Assembly: GCA_964030785.1 (NCBI GenBank)
Contig: OZ034971.1
Location: 31,782,304 to 31,846,303 of the forward strand
Origin: Siderastrea siderea
Taxonomy: Eukaryota > Cnidaria > Anthozoa > Scleractinia > Rhizangiidae
Length of the DNA: 64,000 nt
Direction: 5' to 3'
Part shown: piece by piece, positions 31,948 through 44,949 of the stretch
Position numbering within the stretch: the first letter of the stretch is position 1
Layout: every line of letters starts with the position of its first letter
Notes under the pieces: model-generated
What the model was told of the DNA's origin: nothing
Database searches by the model: none
Seen by the model: only the letters and a program-made list of their open reading frames with translations
Translations under genes and position numbers: made by a program

Positions 31948-33893
31948 CTAGAAGCTGCCAAGCCAAAACTGACTGGTGGAACTTATGGAGGAAGTGCAGC
32001 GAAACGCAGAGTTGTTTGCCACGTAGTAACCGAAGTTATCTTCATTCTTTATCCCTCCTGCCTGTCCGTTGAATTCACAGCCATGTTCTTGGTTATACCA
32101 GCTATCCATGTGAAGAGAGACCACTGATTCGTAACCACACAAAACTGTGCAGTTGGCACACTCATTTCCACGGATGTTGACAAACTCGGAAAAAAGACAA
32201 AACAAGCCATGTACAGGCTCCATGAACAAATCCAAGTTTTTCAGGGACACTCTCCAATAATCGTGGTAGTCCACGCCATCGGTCGGAAAATTACAAGTGG
32301 CTCGCCAGTGAGTGGAGACATCTTGGATGGACTTCATACGAGACATTGACAGACGGTAGTTGTTCCATTCAGGTGCATCTTGGTTGACTGGCATGTCATG
32401 CAGGAAGAACGCTTTGCTCTTGAACGCGTCATTGTTCTGCAAGGAGTGAGACTGAATCAGAGTCCATGCGACACCAGGCTCGGAACCAAAGTCGCAGTAG
32501 ACTGGGAACGAGATGTTCTGTTCATCTAAAATGTTGTAAATACCATTGCTTGCTTCTTGGTGAATCACCTTGATGTCTTTACAGGATCGCAATGGGAATT
32601 GACACCTGTGTCCCTTGAAGCCTGGTGGACATGTGCACTGGAATCTTCTTTTGTTGACGTCACAAACTTCACGACACGTGCTGCCATGTTGACAAGGTGC
32701 GGTCTCACAACACTTGTTATGACAGGTTGGATCAGAACAGGTTATTTGGCGAGGAGCACCCTAGACAAGAAGTTGTAAAATTATAAGTCATAGTAGATCA
32801 TGTTTCGCATGTGGAAAGAAAACAGTATGTATACACGAACGCCGTTTAGCGCTTATTTTTATGGTAAATTGTGAGTTTTTAATATGTCGTGGCGCTTTAA
32901 TATTACAACCCCTTTAATGTTAACCAGGTGTTGTCGAATTAAAATAGAATATATAAACTCGAGAGAAAAATAGCGGCCAAAAAATTGAAAGTTTCATCCG
33001 AGGAAAGGCAACTTTGATTTCTGGACAGCCTGTCACGAAATCGATATTAATAAAGTTTTAATCCTTGTAATACCCTCGTTGTAATCTTGCAACTTATCCC
33101 CAAACTGAAAATACTTGTTCTGTTTCCATCTGCAGAATCTTTTTATCAGATTTAATTGTATATTTGAAAATAACGTACTTTCAACTTCGTTCATTCGACA
33201 TCCCGCATTAAAATCGCCTACTCAAATACAATTTTAGTTCGCTCAAAAGCGAATTCTATCATTGTGAGAACAAGTAGGAATACCAAGGTCCAAACGATGA
33301 GCCTCATATTTTTCACAAAGCAAAAGCTTTTAACTTCGATTGGCAAGCATGCAGAAAACTCGAGCTTCCCGCTTTTTCCTGATTATTAACGAGATGCAGA
33401 AAGACACAAAATTGGATACCGAAGTATGACATTCCAAATTACCTTAGGTATTTACTTTTATATTGTAAACACTGAGATCGCAAAACGGGTTAATTGTAGA
33501 AAACTCTACGAAAATACTTACGTTCTTGTCAACGTAAGTCCTGATTATTTCATAATATTTGATCCCTTCCTTTCTTGTCAGTGCCTCTGGTGCCAGCTTT
33601 GTGGTAGCATCGTTCAGCTCGCAGTTTTCGGTTTTGTTGATCTCGTTGAAGTTGAACGAGAGGCACTGGCATTTCTTCAAACACATGTTAAAACATTCTT
33701 TCCAGATGGAGAAGTTGAAAGTCTCAAAAACATACCCATTAAGAGAAGAGTTGTGTTTGGTGTCGGTTTTAAGGGACAGAGACTTTTTCTCGCACATTCC
33801 ACTGATACACTGACTGTTTGAAGATTTTGAAGAACAAATGGCGGCAAGTAGCGGTACAAGATACCAGAGTAGAAATTTCACATCATCAGCCAT
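31948..33893 (-). CDS. Copy C: secreted PAN/apple + EGF + fibrinogen-like protein, intact two-exon gene
   Basis: Exon 1 is 33893-33522 (124 codons, phase 0, donor GTAAGT at 33521-33516). Exon 2 is 32760-31948 (271 codons with TAG, acceptor CTTGTCTAG). The product is 394 residues: signal peptide ~1-22 (VKFLLWYLVPLLAAIC), PAN/apple-like domain ~30-113 (GMCEKKS, ECFNMCLKKCQCLSFNF, ENCELND), EGF-like ~130-180 (CCETAPCQHGSTC, CTCPPGFKGHRC), then a fibrinogen-C-like domain to the end (NGIYNI, VYCDFGSEPGVAWTLIQS, FWLGSF). Such proteins are extracellular; lectin or adhesion roles are typical of the domains. It is the only undamaged member of four in the window. The ligand is unknown. Confidence 0.85.
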
Positions 33894-34140
33894 GATTACC
33901 TCGCATAAAACTGCGTGAAATGCAGAGCAAGTACGAAGATAAATGAAATAATGTCATTGTTTGTTTCGTGTAACTTTTTTGATGGAGACTAAAAGGTACT
34001 TACATTAAGCGTCATCATTCTTTGATTGGCTATCGATTCGTTAATAATTGATTACGCTCCAGGGGTTACATCACTCCAATCAGTTGGGAAAAAGAACCCC
34101 AGTGAGGTTATTTGGTTAACTAGCTAAAACCAATTACACT

Positions 34141-34269
34141 TTGAATAACGTTTTCTCTTGCATTAGTGTGAGCTGAGCAGTATCGTGTAGCTATCCTGTT
34201 TGCAATTCTGGCATGGATTATAACTGATATTTCAAATTTGGAGGAAGAATAATAATAACAGCAACAATG

Positions 34270-34321
<52 letters not shown>

Positions 34322-34652
34322 TGATGAAATGATTATAAAAACAATATTATAATTATAATAAGAACCTCCCCAGCATGCTTTGCACCTGAAAAATTTTCAA
34401 TGCTAAATAACTTAGTCAACTTGTGGTCGAAGAGGATACTGTATCGTGTGTTATTTATAATCGTGTGAAACTTACCCCTCATATCAATGCTAGGGTGATG
34501 GAGTCATTAGTCACGTGACTTTGGCAAAAAAGATGTCTTAGCTCACTGCAAGAACAGGCCTCTACCAATTTCATAGCAGATAACGTGCCCTGATGGTCAT
34601 TGGAACAGACAATTTGGAAATTGCCAGTTTACATCTGGCATTTGAAAGTTAA
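34141..34652. other. Spacer with (AAT)n microsatellite, no gene
   Basis: An AAT/ATG trinucleotide tract runs at about 34268-34327. The rest is AT-rich with no coding ORF. The duplicated gene unit ends in this region. Confidence 0.6.
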
Positions 34653-36249
34653 GAGCAAATCCGTACAAAAATCAAACATTGAGTGGCAAAGCTTGAAAAA
34701 TCAAATTCACTCTTCTTTTGCATGGCGGTAACCCTTTGTAAGTATACAAACTCTGTGTAGTTTTTTCCTTAAAATAACTCTTTATTTCTGAGAAAAACGA
34801 AAAACTCCGTTCATAGCTCTAAGCTTGATTTTGCGAGACCAGGAAGGTTTAAAACTCCTTCAAGTTCCCTCGACTCGCGTGTCAAAACGAATGAACCGGG
34901 GAAGGCTGTAATACTACCAATTTGTTGTATGATTCTTTTTCGTCCAAACCTTATGATTTTATAAACTTAAGACTAATCTTAGTGTTCAAGGGAATAAAAA
35001 AGAGTAAGGCTCCTTTTTGTTACCTCAATCGATAGGTCAAAAAGAACGACGAGTTTGACCATGTGCCTTTACTTGGAATTTGATAAAACTTAAGAGGCAA
35101 TGTCCACTAAGACCGAGCGAAATCGAAAATATGTGGCACATGATGAAAATTCAAAATTCTCCGTTTTTCACCCAGAGATACCTTATGGTAGCTCTAGAAA
35201 CGTGGTGGCATTTTTTGTTGAGAAACTATTTTTAAACCTCCAAAAAATTTAAAAACCGTTACCTCACTACGTGTCTCTACAAACACCCCGAATAAACGCG
35301 AATCATACCTTCTCGTAAACTTCGCTCTGTTTAATTCGCGTCATGGAACAATCCTGTTTTGAGCTTATAAATTTGCTGTTGAAGAGTTTACAAGTAATTT
35401 GAGTCAAATTATTCTTTTGTGGATCAATTTTCAAGGTCATGGCAGGCTGCTGAAAACCACTAAAATTCGCTTGCTTTGAATTCTCAATTTGGCACAGTTT
35501 TTCAAGAGAAAGTTTCCCTCCCCGGTAAAACACCGAATCACTTGAAATTCAGAATTCTTGAAAGATGAAATGCCGTTCTTAAACCAGGTTTAAAAATTAG
35601 TTTCGGGCTCTTTATCAGCGCCGAGTACAAACGCTCTCAAAATCCCGATAATTACAACATTAACACGTCAACAATTGGCACATACCTACGACCAAATAAC
35701 CGAAAATGTGGACATTTCTTCTGTTTTGGTCGGTATTCGGTTGTAATCCACAGCAGAAAGGTAATGTCTAGCTCACCTGAATATGGTATTGTCTAAATAT
35801 CAGGTTCTGTGCGTACTCTTTCATAATAACCATCTTGGCGTCCGGGGTCAACAACATCACTGAAGCATCGCGTATTGGCAATCAACCCAAATGACTTATT
35901 TCCATCCCGCCTCCTTTTGTTAAAATGAAGAACCTTCAGGAATAAAATGATTTTGCCTTATTTGAACTTCAAAAGAGTTTTCTCCTATAAGACGTCTTTT
36001 CTTGATCTGTATTCGTTGTAAAATTTCGAAACGATAATTCCTTGCCGAAAGCTTACAAGCCTGTTTAGTTTGAGTCACGCAACAAAATGTCACGCACTTG
36101 ATTTTACCTGACGTCGGGTTTGACTTGGAGGGGGAAATGCACAGGAAACAAAACAAAACAAAAAAAACAACAAGAAAGCAAGCAAAAAACAAACAAACAA
36201 AAACAAAGCAATGAGAACTTTGAAAACCTGTGGACCCAAGGACCGATTA

Positions 36250-36682
36250 CGGTCAACTGCCGCTTATAAGCCCTGGGCTTATACAACTTTGTAAGGGTTT
36301 TGGGTGGGCTTATAAACGGAGGGGCTTATATCTGGGGGGGCTTCTAAGTTTCGAAATGAGCCACAGCAGTGTTGATCGAAATACGTTTTTAATTTACCAG
36401 TTTTCAATTAACCTTTGAAACGTCACAATAAATCGAATTCGTTTCAATTTTAATTTAACAACAAAATCAAAACTGTAACAACACGAACGTAACCGGAACG
36501 CAACAAAACAGAAGCTCAGAGTTCATCTTCGCAGTGTTCTGTGAGAGTGCTTAATATTAAGGAAACAGGGAAAACTAGAGGGCGACTTATATCCGGTGGA
36601 GCTTATACCGGATGTATTTTTTTGTTTACAGGTAGATGGGCCTATAACTGGGAGGTTGTGGCTTATAAGTGGCAGTTAACGG
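36250..36682. mobile_element. MITE with GCTTATA motifs, TA-flanked
   Basis: Ends CGGTCAACTGCCGCTTATAAG / CTTATAAGTGGCAGTTAACGG, with TA on each side. At least six GGCTTATA-like motifs lie inside. A TA target suggests a mariner-type origin. Confidence 0.7.
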
Positions 36683-37060
36683 TATTTATGTATTTATCAG
36701 TATCATTAGAGGCAGTGAAGCCTTGCCAAAACCTTGCCTGTTGCTAGGGCTTTGAAAAAGAAATTATTATTAGGTCTCTATGCATTGGTCTTCAAAAATT
36801 GTTCAAGACAGGAGTGAGAATGTAAAAATGTATGTTGAGTTTACTCAAGACCAGGGGGTGTGGCCAGGGGTGCCGGAACCGTCCTTTTCGTTCTTTATAA
36901 GCTTATGAAACCATTTTATGGCAAACCTAGCGGATTACAATTTTATACATGAAACTCAAAATTAAGTTGAGTTTGAAACTCAACTCATGTTGAAACTCAT
37001 CATGACAAGGAGTCCTAATGTTTAGGGCTCTTTGCCGCTTTCCGCCTGATCTTCTGAGCA

Positions 37061-37586
37061 GTGCAGGCGACGAAGGTGGAGAACCATCCTTGTGACGAAT
37101 GGCTAACGCTCGAAACGTCAGCTTTCAATCTCTTCACGGTGGCTCAATTTACCTTATCAACTCAGTTGATAAATACAAAGTTTTGTGTTTCGCTTCCCCA
37201 CCGATGCAGCACCACAGTTTCTCTAGAAACTAACCCCCTTTTTTTGTCAAGAGACAGTTGGTTGTTAGAGACAGTTATTTTTCTGCGTCTTCTCACGGCT
37301 GAGGAGAACGAGCTCGGTTTCGCTTAGAGCACTGCTATGGACGGTAGACTATCAGATGACAGGGCCTTAGATTTCAGCGCAGTTATTGGTCTTATAGGTC
37401 CCACGCCATATGCTCTTCATACACGGACGGATTCTTTCTTTAGAAAACTGTATATTCACACCATCGATCTTCCAAGTGGTAACTAAACGGCTTGCAATGG
37501 ACGCGCACCGGATGACACTTAAGGATGGTTCTCCACCGGGATCTTGATATCGTGTCCGGAGTTTAGGAGGACAAATGTATCCGACT
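37061..37586. repeat. Dispersed repeat fragment (GCTCGAAACGTCAGC family)
   Basis: 37095-37230 matches parts of 30400-30530 and 61640-61760 (ACTCAGTTGATAAAT, GCAGCACCACAGTTT). The flanks contain GGTTCTCCACC repeats in both orientations (around 37078 and 37528). Confidence 0.6.
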
Positions 37587-37810
37587 TAGTCTCCACCGGC
37601 CTTGCGGTCGCAGGCTCCCTTCCTTCCATGGGGAGGGAAGGGAGCCAAGAGTTCGAACACCACGCCCAGCTCTGCTCCTAGTACTCCTGCGCAAACTATG
37701 GTGGCCCTGCAGGCCCTACAGTGGTAGCAGCCAGCGCTGTCTTGCCGGAAGCTGACTGTCTTCAGGGCTGGTATGGTAGTGTTAATCTGCTTAATGACGT
37801 CTGCCATCAC
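37587..37810 (-). pseudogene. Transposase-like coding fragment
   Basis: A minus-strand frame encodes DVIKQINTTIPALKTV, RQDSAGCYHC and KGACDRKA. I associate motifs of the type R.D.AGCYH ... G..CDRK with a conserved transposon-derived protein of cnidarians and molluscs, from memory and without certainty. A splice-donor-like GGTAAGTAC lies just upstream (~37850). The fragment ends at 37586 and is incomplete. Confidence 0.4.
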
Positions 37811-37979
37811 AGCGAGGAATGCACGAAAGTGGGTATGAGAAAAAAGTGTACTTACCAGAGCCCACTGGAGGGAAGACATCGATGTGTTGCAAAATAGCTT
37901 TAGACTCCGACTTGCCATTTCCACGGTCTGCTTTTCTCACTTTCCCGTTCGAGGCATACTTAGACAGCCCTGGTAGAAC

Positions 37980-38354
37980 TCAACATGACCAACGTTGATT
38001 AGTTCCCTCTGCGCTATTCCCAGACAAGAGCGATGGGCTGGGCAAATGGTCCATGTTAAGAATACTAATTAAAAATACTTTTGCGCGTGATAAAAGAAAA
38101 TCAACGAAGCTCAACTTCTGAGTGGATATCGCTGATTCCAACACTGCAAGTGTGACCCGAAAAGTCTTTTTTCCAACTGGAACAGCAACTGCTTGTTCAT
38201 ATCGCTTGTAAGAGGCGCAAACGCCTGCAGCTAGTTTCGGAAAAGAATAAGTGACCTCTATTCGCAGCCAAGGGAGATAATGGTTTGATTGGCTATTGTA
38301 CTCGGTGACAGGGATCTTGTCTGCGAGAACTCCAAAGAACCTATCCTTTTCCAA
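37980..38354 (-). CDS. ORF of unknown nature, possible exon
   Basis: A 124-codon minus-strand ORF has protein-like composition (YLPWLRIEVTYSFPKLAAGV, AVAVPVGKKTFRVTLAVLES). The codon start is not certain. It lies upstream of the transposase-like fragment on the same strand and could belong to the same decayed gene. No family recognised. Confidence 0.3.
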   Translation of the reverse strand: MEKDRFFGVLADKIPVTEYNSQSNHYLPWLRIEVTYSFPKLAAGVCASYKRYEQAVAVPVGKKTFRVTLAVLESAISTQKLSFVDFLLSRAKVFLISILNMDHLPSPSLLSGNSAEGTNQRWSC

Positions 38355-40235
38355 TGGTGCGATATAGAGGAAGCGCTCTACAACTGCTGCGTGTTAAATC
38401 TGGCGTTTTCCTTTTTTTTTCTTTTTTTTTTTTAACGAAAATTATCAGTTTTTGAACATTTACTCAAAGCCGATCCGCACTTAAGACATTTTGTCTAGTT
38501 TCCAATAATGCCGCACCTGAAATTCTCACACGCCTGATTTCCAACAAGAAAATTATTTCAGCAAATGGCAGCTTCTCGAGGCGCCTTCTTCGACGCAACA
38601 CTGGTGGCTTGCAAGTAATATTGAAATCCTTCACCGTGAAATTAATTAGACTTGAAAAGTCGAACTCTTGAAATTTGTTATTTTAGACTATCGGAAGCTA
38701 ATACTTTCTGCTTCTAGTGAACACGTGACAATTTTTTCCTCTCGCCAGAGCGTCACAAAATGTACATCTATGTAATCTGCAACTTCCTTTTCACAGGTCA
38801 GAATTGCGTAGTGAATAGTCCCGTCATATGTAGTATCACTCTATTTTACTAGTCGAAAGATATTTCAGGCATAACTTCGGCGGTGTAACATGACACCAAA
38901 CAGGAGGACGGAATGTAAGTAAACAAACACAGTTGTAGCCAAGTGCTACGCATTGAAAACTTACGATTATAGAGAAAAGTGAACTTAAAATTTTCAGGAA
39001 ACTTGTAAAAAACAAATGGATGCCTTCTTTGTTAGCCTTCGATATGCTTTAGTTTAAATCATGGAAAAAAATTCAGCTATCCCTGCGGTTTGTTTTTACA
39101 TTGAGGCAGTCCGGCATCTGGGATGAAAACGGGAAAGGATCATTCCGGTCGAGTTGCTGAAACAAACGCCATCACTATTTACATCGCCTTCTATCTTGTG
39201 TAATTCTTTTCATAGCTTAAGTTATTTCAGACGTCCCAATCTTTCGATTTTTTTCCCATTTTTGCAAATTTAGTTAAATTAGACCATAATAACAGTGCGG
39301 TTTCTGAGATGAATGTTGAGATCACTGCAAAGTTATTTAGTTTCTTGAGGGAATTAACACTGGGAGATTTTAAAAATTCATTTGCCATTCGTTAAGGGAT
39401 GCGAATGTGTTGGCGGAGTCGTTATTCATTAGTTGAAAGTCAATCTGGAGATACCAGGAGATAACGGTCGATTCCACGCGTCAAGATGGCCCTTGGACAG
39501 TACACCTAAAACTTGACAAAACCTGGCATTTAGACAAAATCTTATTCAAGGTAAGCTAGATATGACCTTTATCCTGTACTTTTCATCCAAATACCAAAGG
39601 ATACAAGGAAAAAATTCCAAGTTTTCGGCTATTCGGTCGGAGGCACGCGCCTATTGTTTGTACTGGTTGACAGGTTAATGTTGTGATTATCGGGATTTTG
39701 AGAGCGTTTGTACTCGGCGCTGATAAAAAGCCCGAAACTAATTTTTAACCCTGATTTTAGAATGGTATTTCGTCTTTCAAGAATTCTGAATTTCAAGTGA
39801 TTTGGTGTTTTACCGGGGAGGAAAACTTTCCCTTGAAAAACTGTGCCAAATTGAGAATTCAAAGCAAGCGAATTTTAGTGATTTTCAGCGGCTCGCCATG
39901 ACCTTGAAAATTAATTCACAGATCTAAAACAGGGCTCAATTACTTCCTACACACTTTAAAAGCAAACTTCCATGCTTAAAATGGGGGTTTTCTGGGGTGC
40001 AAATCAAACAGAGCGAAGTTTACGAGAAGGTATGATACACGTTTATTTCGCGTGTCTACAGGACACGTGTGGCGTAAACATGTTAAATTTTTTTCGGGCT
40101 TAAAAAAAAATTTCAAGAAAAAAATTCCACCACGTTTCTTAGATTGCTATAGGGTATCCGTGGAAAATTTATGAGGGAATTTTATTTTTCATCATGTGCC
40201 GCCACTCGCTCGATGTTAGTGGACATCCCCTCTTA

Positions 40236-42716
40236 AGTTTTAAAGACTAATGATGCAGTCTTTCAAATTAAGTTAAGGTTTGTTTGGGCAAATGATATTA
40301 GAATATTCAGGAAATTTTTTAAAATCGTGCTTAGAAAGCACAAAATCACGCCATCTGAGATTGCGTGACCAAGAGTGACCTGGCATAAAATTCCTTCAGT
40401 AGGAAATATCGGCAGATATTGGCACCGTTGACACATGAAACAAGTTAAGTCTAAGTGGTCCAAAGTGTTTGCTTTGTGCTTACGTTCCATACGTACGTAT
40501 GCTGTTCTTCTTCATTTTCACCGAACGGCGAACATTCTGATCCAACCGAAACGTCTCAATTCTGCTTATTTATATTTTTCCTCTCCTTTCGCTATGAACA
40601 AAATATTCCCGTCAAATCTGCTGTAAATAATCCTTTAAATTAGTCGTAAAAGCAATTACTTCAACCGTCCATGGGGAGATTTTGCATCACGCAGTTGTTT
40701 CTGTTGTTTATGTGTCGACAAGATGTGACAAGCGGTTACAAGAGCGACGCAAAAATGTGCATACATCCTGACCAGTGCACGTGATCGTGGTAGGATTTTC
40801 CAGTTTTATAGGTTTTCGTGCATCGTCATAAATTTCGCGAATTTAGCCCACAAGAATAATCCTGAGAAGTTAAGGCAAAGTTATGACTGATTTGTCTGCC
40901 GTAACGCAAATATAGTATGGTGTGATGAACTGGCGGTTTGCGTAAGGGTTTTGTCCCTGCGTTTGTTTAAATATTGACATTTCAAAACGGCCAATTTTTT
41001 CGACTGGAATCGATGTACTTCTGCCGTTTACATAAACTTCATGTCACTTTTGGAGGATTTTCACAAATTATAAACTTCGGAAAATAGACGGCAGTTCCTG
41101 GGGGGAAATATGTATCAATTTCTCCCTTGCACCAGTGAGTCATGAGATGTCCGAAGCGCGTGCCATCGACGGAGTTATGAATTTGGAACAAGACTGCCAG
41201 TTGCAGCAAATCAGAGATGATGACATGACCAACATCTCAATTCACCACGCCCACCCAATTGTGTATGATGCTCGCAACATTTACGAATTTTTTAGCTCGA
41301 AGTTTTGCCATTTTTAAAAAAATACTGCAGCAGCAATTTGTTCAGGTCAAATTAAAGTGCAAGCAACCATACATTGACATCTTAGAAGAACCTGTCAAGG
41401 GTTGTGAATGCCACAGAAATAAATGAGAATTGCTAGTCCTCACTGTAATAAGCCAATATATCTCTCTGCTAGAACGAAATACCCTAAAGCATATCTAAGA
41501 CCATTTTATTTGAATTATGTCTAGTATACCAACGGACCTTTGGATGGTAGGTTTCAGCTCTTTCTTTTGTTTTTCTTGGTTAGAAGTACTAAGCTACTGA
41601 GATTCTCGCATATAGCTTTCTTGATAGTCAAAGTATTCCTATGGAACGCTTAGTCTGGGGAATAGGTGGGTGAGCAGTGCTACATGCACACTCTAAGATA
41701 GCAAGCGCCAAGTTGAAATAATGAGTGCAAAGTGTGTGACAGGCCCGTGGGTGAAAGAAAAGTTTCCTGGTCCTCGTGCTCTTTATAACCACCTAGCGCT
41801 CACTGTTAGTAAAGTGTACTTTTCTGTAATGTATGTGATATCAATCTAAACTGGACTATCTGCAACTAATTTAGTGAGTGAGGGTATAAAATTGTTTATG
41901 TTAAATGATATATCCCTTATGGAAACAGGGCGAGTTCCCCTCATTCCTGCATAACACAATGTATCTCCTTTGCTAAATTTATTTGTAGCCAGCCATATGC
42001 CCCTGAAGTAAGCAACTATCTTGTGTATTACTAAAGATAAAGCGTACCTTTACTTCTCATTGGTCTTAGTTCTAGCCTCTGTACAGACACAATTTTTCCC
42101 GCAATTTTTTTGAGGCATGGGAAAGAAAAATGCAAAATTAGTTTGCACCCAGGCTTCCCCGAGAGCAAGCTATGGTCACGCTTCCGAAATCATGTAGCGT
42201 ATCACGTAAGCGTCACATCGCATCACTGATTGCAAGCTGTACTATTGAAAGGCCTCTTCAACAATTCCACTTTTGCAATTGATTTTGAGAGGATTAAACG
42301 TCAATTTTCACAAACAAGGATATCGATGGGACAAGGAGCACAAAGATACATGAATTAAAACATTTCAAGTTAGGAGGCGTAACTATCCAAACAACGACCG
42401 AGCAACTGTCAAAGCTCAAGGAGATCTGCATGCAACGAACGGCAAAAATAAGGACTTTGGAGCCCTTAGAAGACCATATCTCTGTAAAGGTTAGTACACT
42501 GAGGTTGGTTTATGCGTCTACGTCGCTGATATTTCCAACTGAACGAATTTTATTCCAGTTTACTGTTGGTCACGCATTCACCGGATTGCGTGATTTTATG
42601 CTTTCAATGCACCGATTTTCAAAAATTTCCTGAAAATTCCGAATTCGTTTGCCCAAACTAAACTTTAAATACTTCAAAAGAACAATTTATCTAGTCCTTA
42701 AATACTTAATTTTATG
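40236..42716. mobile_element. Nested element inside arm 2 of the fold-back element
   Basis: It interrupts the match between arm 1 and arm 2 (arm 1 joins at about 35090). Its ends are inverted repeats of ~190 bp: about 40285-40430 (TTTGGGCAAA, ATTCAGGAAATTTTTT, AAAATCACGCCATC) pair with about 42520-42660. No transposase ORF was seen inside, so it is non-autonomous. Confidence 0.6.
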
Positions 42717-43222
42717 ACATTCTGAGCAAAGGCACATGGTCAAATTTGTTGTTCTTTTTGATCCATCGATTGACCGAACAAAGGAAAGGCTTTTGCTTTT
42801 GGCTTTCTTTCATTACTTAGATAAATCCAATGTTTATGAAATCTTGACAACTGAACGACAAAGAGTCATACAACAAGTTGGTAGTATTACAGCCTTTCCC
42901 AGTTCAGCAGTTTTGATTCGCGAGTCAAGGGAACATGAAGGAATTTCAACCCTTCTTGGACTCATCAAATCGAGCATAGAGCTGGAAACGGATTTATTTG
43001 CTTTTCTCAGAAATGAAGAGCTATTTCAAGGAAAAAACTACACAGCGTTTGTAAACTTACTAAGGGCTACCACCATGCAAAAGAAGAGCGAATTTGATTT
43101 TTTGAGCCTTGCCGCTCATTTGCAATTTTGTTTGTTTCTTGTACGGATTTGCTCTTAAGGTGGGTCTGTACAGGAGCATTTCCCAGGGGACTGGTAAGGA
43201 GTCTGTAGCTATGGCAGTTTAA

Positions 43223-43590
43223 AGGGGCATAGTCACGCTATTTAAGTTCACTTTAAAAACATAAAATATGTCCTCACATGAATGAACGCCCACAAATAAT
43301 GGTCTAGTTTTGTTACCAAAGACTATATTGCTTCACTGAAACTATTTTCTGTTGTCTGTTGCTCCGGATGGCACGGATGGAAATGGATTGCAATTTGAAA
43401 AAATTAGGCTAAACGTTTCAAATTCTTTCAGCGTGCTGACATTAAATCGACATATTTATTCTATTTATAATTAAGTTAATTTGTTCCTTTAAATGTTCAA
43501 ACATAATGTTAGGCATGGATAAACTTAGCTTCCGATAATTTTAGCACAGCTTTAACCAGAAATCTGCGAAATTCTCGTGACTATGCCCCT
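43223..43590. mobile_element. TTAA-flanked MITE
   Basis: Ends AGGGGCATAGTCACG / CGTGACTATGCCCCT with TTAA on both sides (43219-43222 and 43591-43594). It is 368 bp long and non-coding. Confidence 0.85.
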
Positions 43591-44036
43591 TTAAGGCAGA
43601 GAAAAACAAAGCTTGGCTGGTTAACAGACCTTCAGATGAAAGTAGCGGCCATGACATGCTCATTCTTGTGACGTCATCGGTCACGTGAACAGAGCGCACG
43701 GAATATTTTAAATCACTTTAAAACCGCTTTAAGCTGAATTAATCTGTCTTTTCTCACGGTAATATTGCAGAAAAAGTCGTAAGTTATTCGAAAATGTCCG
43801 TTAGTACTTTTTCTTTCAAAAAAAGCGCGATGCCAAATGAACCTTAAACTTTTGATAATCCCCTGTTTTGTGAGGTTTTAATATAAATGTAAAAACGAAT
43901 CAGCATATTTGGTTTCAAACTATGCTCTTTCTATCTACGTTAACAGTTTTATGAAAAAAAGTTCGTTTTCATATAGCTTAGGGATGTGAATTTGCAGGCA
44001 CGCGGAGTACTGGGCACCAATGCCACGGATTGTTCA
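43591..44036. other. Spacer, no gene
   Basis: AT-rich sequence between two mobile elements with no ORF or clear repeat. Confidence 0.5.
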
Positions 44037-44154
44037 GGGAGACTGGTGCTCAACTGGTGGGTTATAAATTCATGACACGCAGTCACCAAATGCAAATTAA
44101 CCCACCTAGTACACTTCATATAACGAACACTACTTTATCCCCTTATTCACCAAC

Positions 44155-44935
44155 ATCTACAGTGACTACAATGGGAACAGCTATCTACAGTGTCTACAAC
44201 AGGAACAGCCATCCACAGTGTCTACAATAGGAACAGCTATCTGCAGTGTCTACAGTAGGAACAGCTATCTACAGTGTCTACAATAGGAACAGCCATCCAC
44301 AGTGTCTACAACAGGAACAGCTACCCCAGCGTCTACAGTAGGAACAGCTATCTACAGTGTCTACAAAAGGAACAGCTACTTAGTGTCTACAGTAGGAACA
44401 GCTATCTAAAGGGTCTACAGTAGAAACAGCTATCTCCAGCGTCTACAGTAGGAACAGCTATCTACAGTGTCTACAAAAGGAACAGCTACTTACAGTGTCT
44501 ACAGTAGGAACAGCTATGTACAGTGTCTTCAACAGGAAGAGCTATCTACAGTGTCTACACTAGGAACAGCTATCTACAGTGTCTACAGTAGGAACAGCTA
44601 TCTACAGTGTCTTCAACAGGAACAGCTGTCTACAGTGTCTACAATAGGAACAGCTATCTACAGTGTCTACAGTAGAAACAGCTATCTACAGTGTCCGCAA
44701 TAGGAACAGCTATCTACAATGTCTACAATAGGAAGAGCTATATACATTGTCTACTGTAGGAACTTCTATCTACATTGTCTACAATAGGAACTGCTATTAT
44801 CGACAATGTTTACAATATGAAGAGCTATCTACAGTAGGAACTGCTACCTACAGTGTCTACAGTTGGAACAGCTGTCTACATTGTCTACATAGGAACCGCT
44901 ATCTACATTTGTCTACAGTGTGTACAGTATTAAAA
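44155..44935. repeat. 28-bp minisatellite, left array
   Basis: About 28 degenerate units of ACAGTGTCTACAGTAGGAAC + AGCTATCT. Orientation is opposite to the array at 53138-54975. ORFs rich in YSVYSRNS here are repeat translations. Confidence 0.9.
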
Positions 44936-44949
44936 GCGCACAGCTAGTA

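Larger units (their letters stand above)
34653..43154. mobile_element. 8.5-kb fold-back element with TTAA target duplication
   Basis: Ends GAGCAAATCCGTAC / GTACGGATTTGCTC, flanked by TTAA at 34649-34652 and 43155-43158. Arm 1 is about 34653-35706. Arm 2 is about 39623-43154 and matches it in reverse, but is split by a nested element (40236-42716). The spacer (35707-39622) holds another MITE and a transposase-like fragment. No intact transposase was found. The 140-codon ORF at 42736-43158 lies in the arm and has no family support. Confidence 0.75.

Noticed and set aside
42736..43158. 140-codon ORF in the fold-back arm
   Set aside because: The matching inverted arm (34653-35090) does not keep the frame open, and no family features are seen. 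Kept only as a note in the element entry.
44030..44947. ORFs with YSVYSRNS repeats
   Set aside because: Translations of the left minisatellite.
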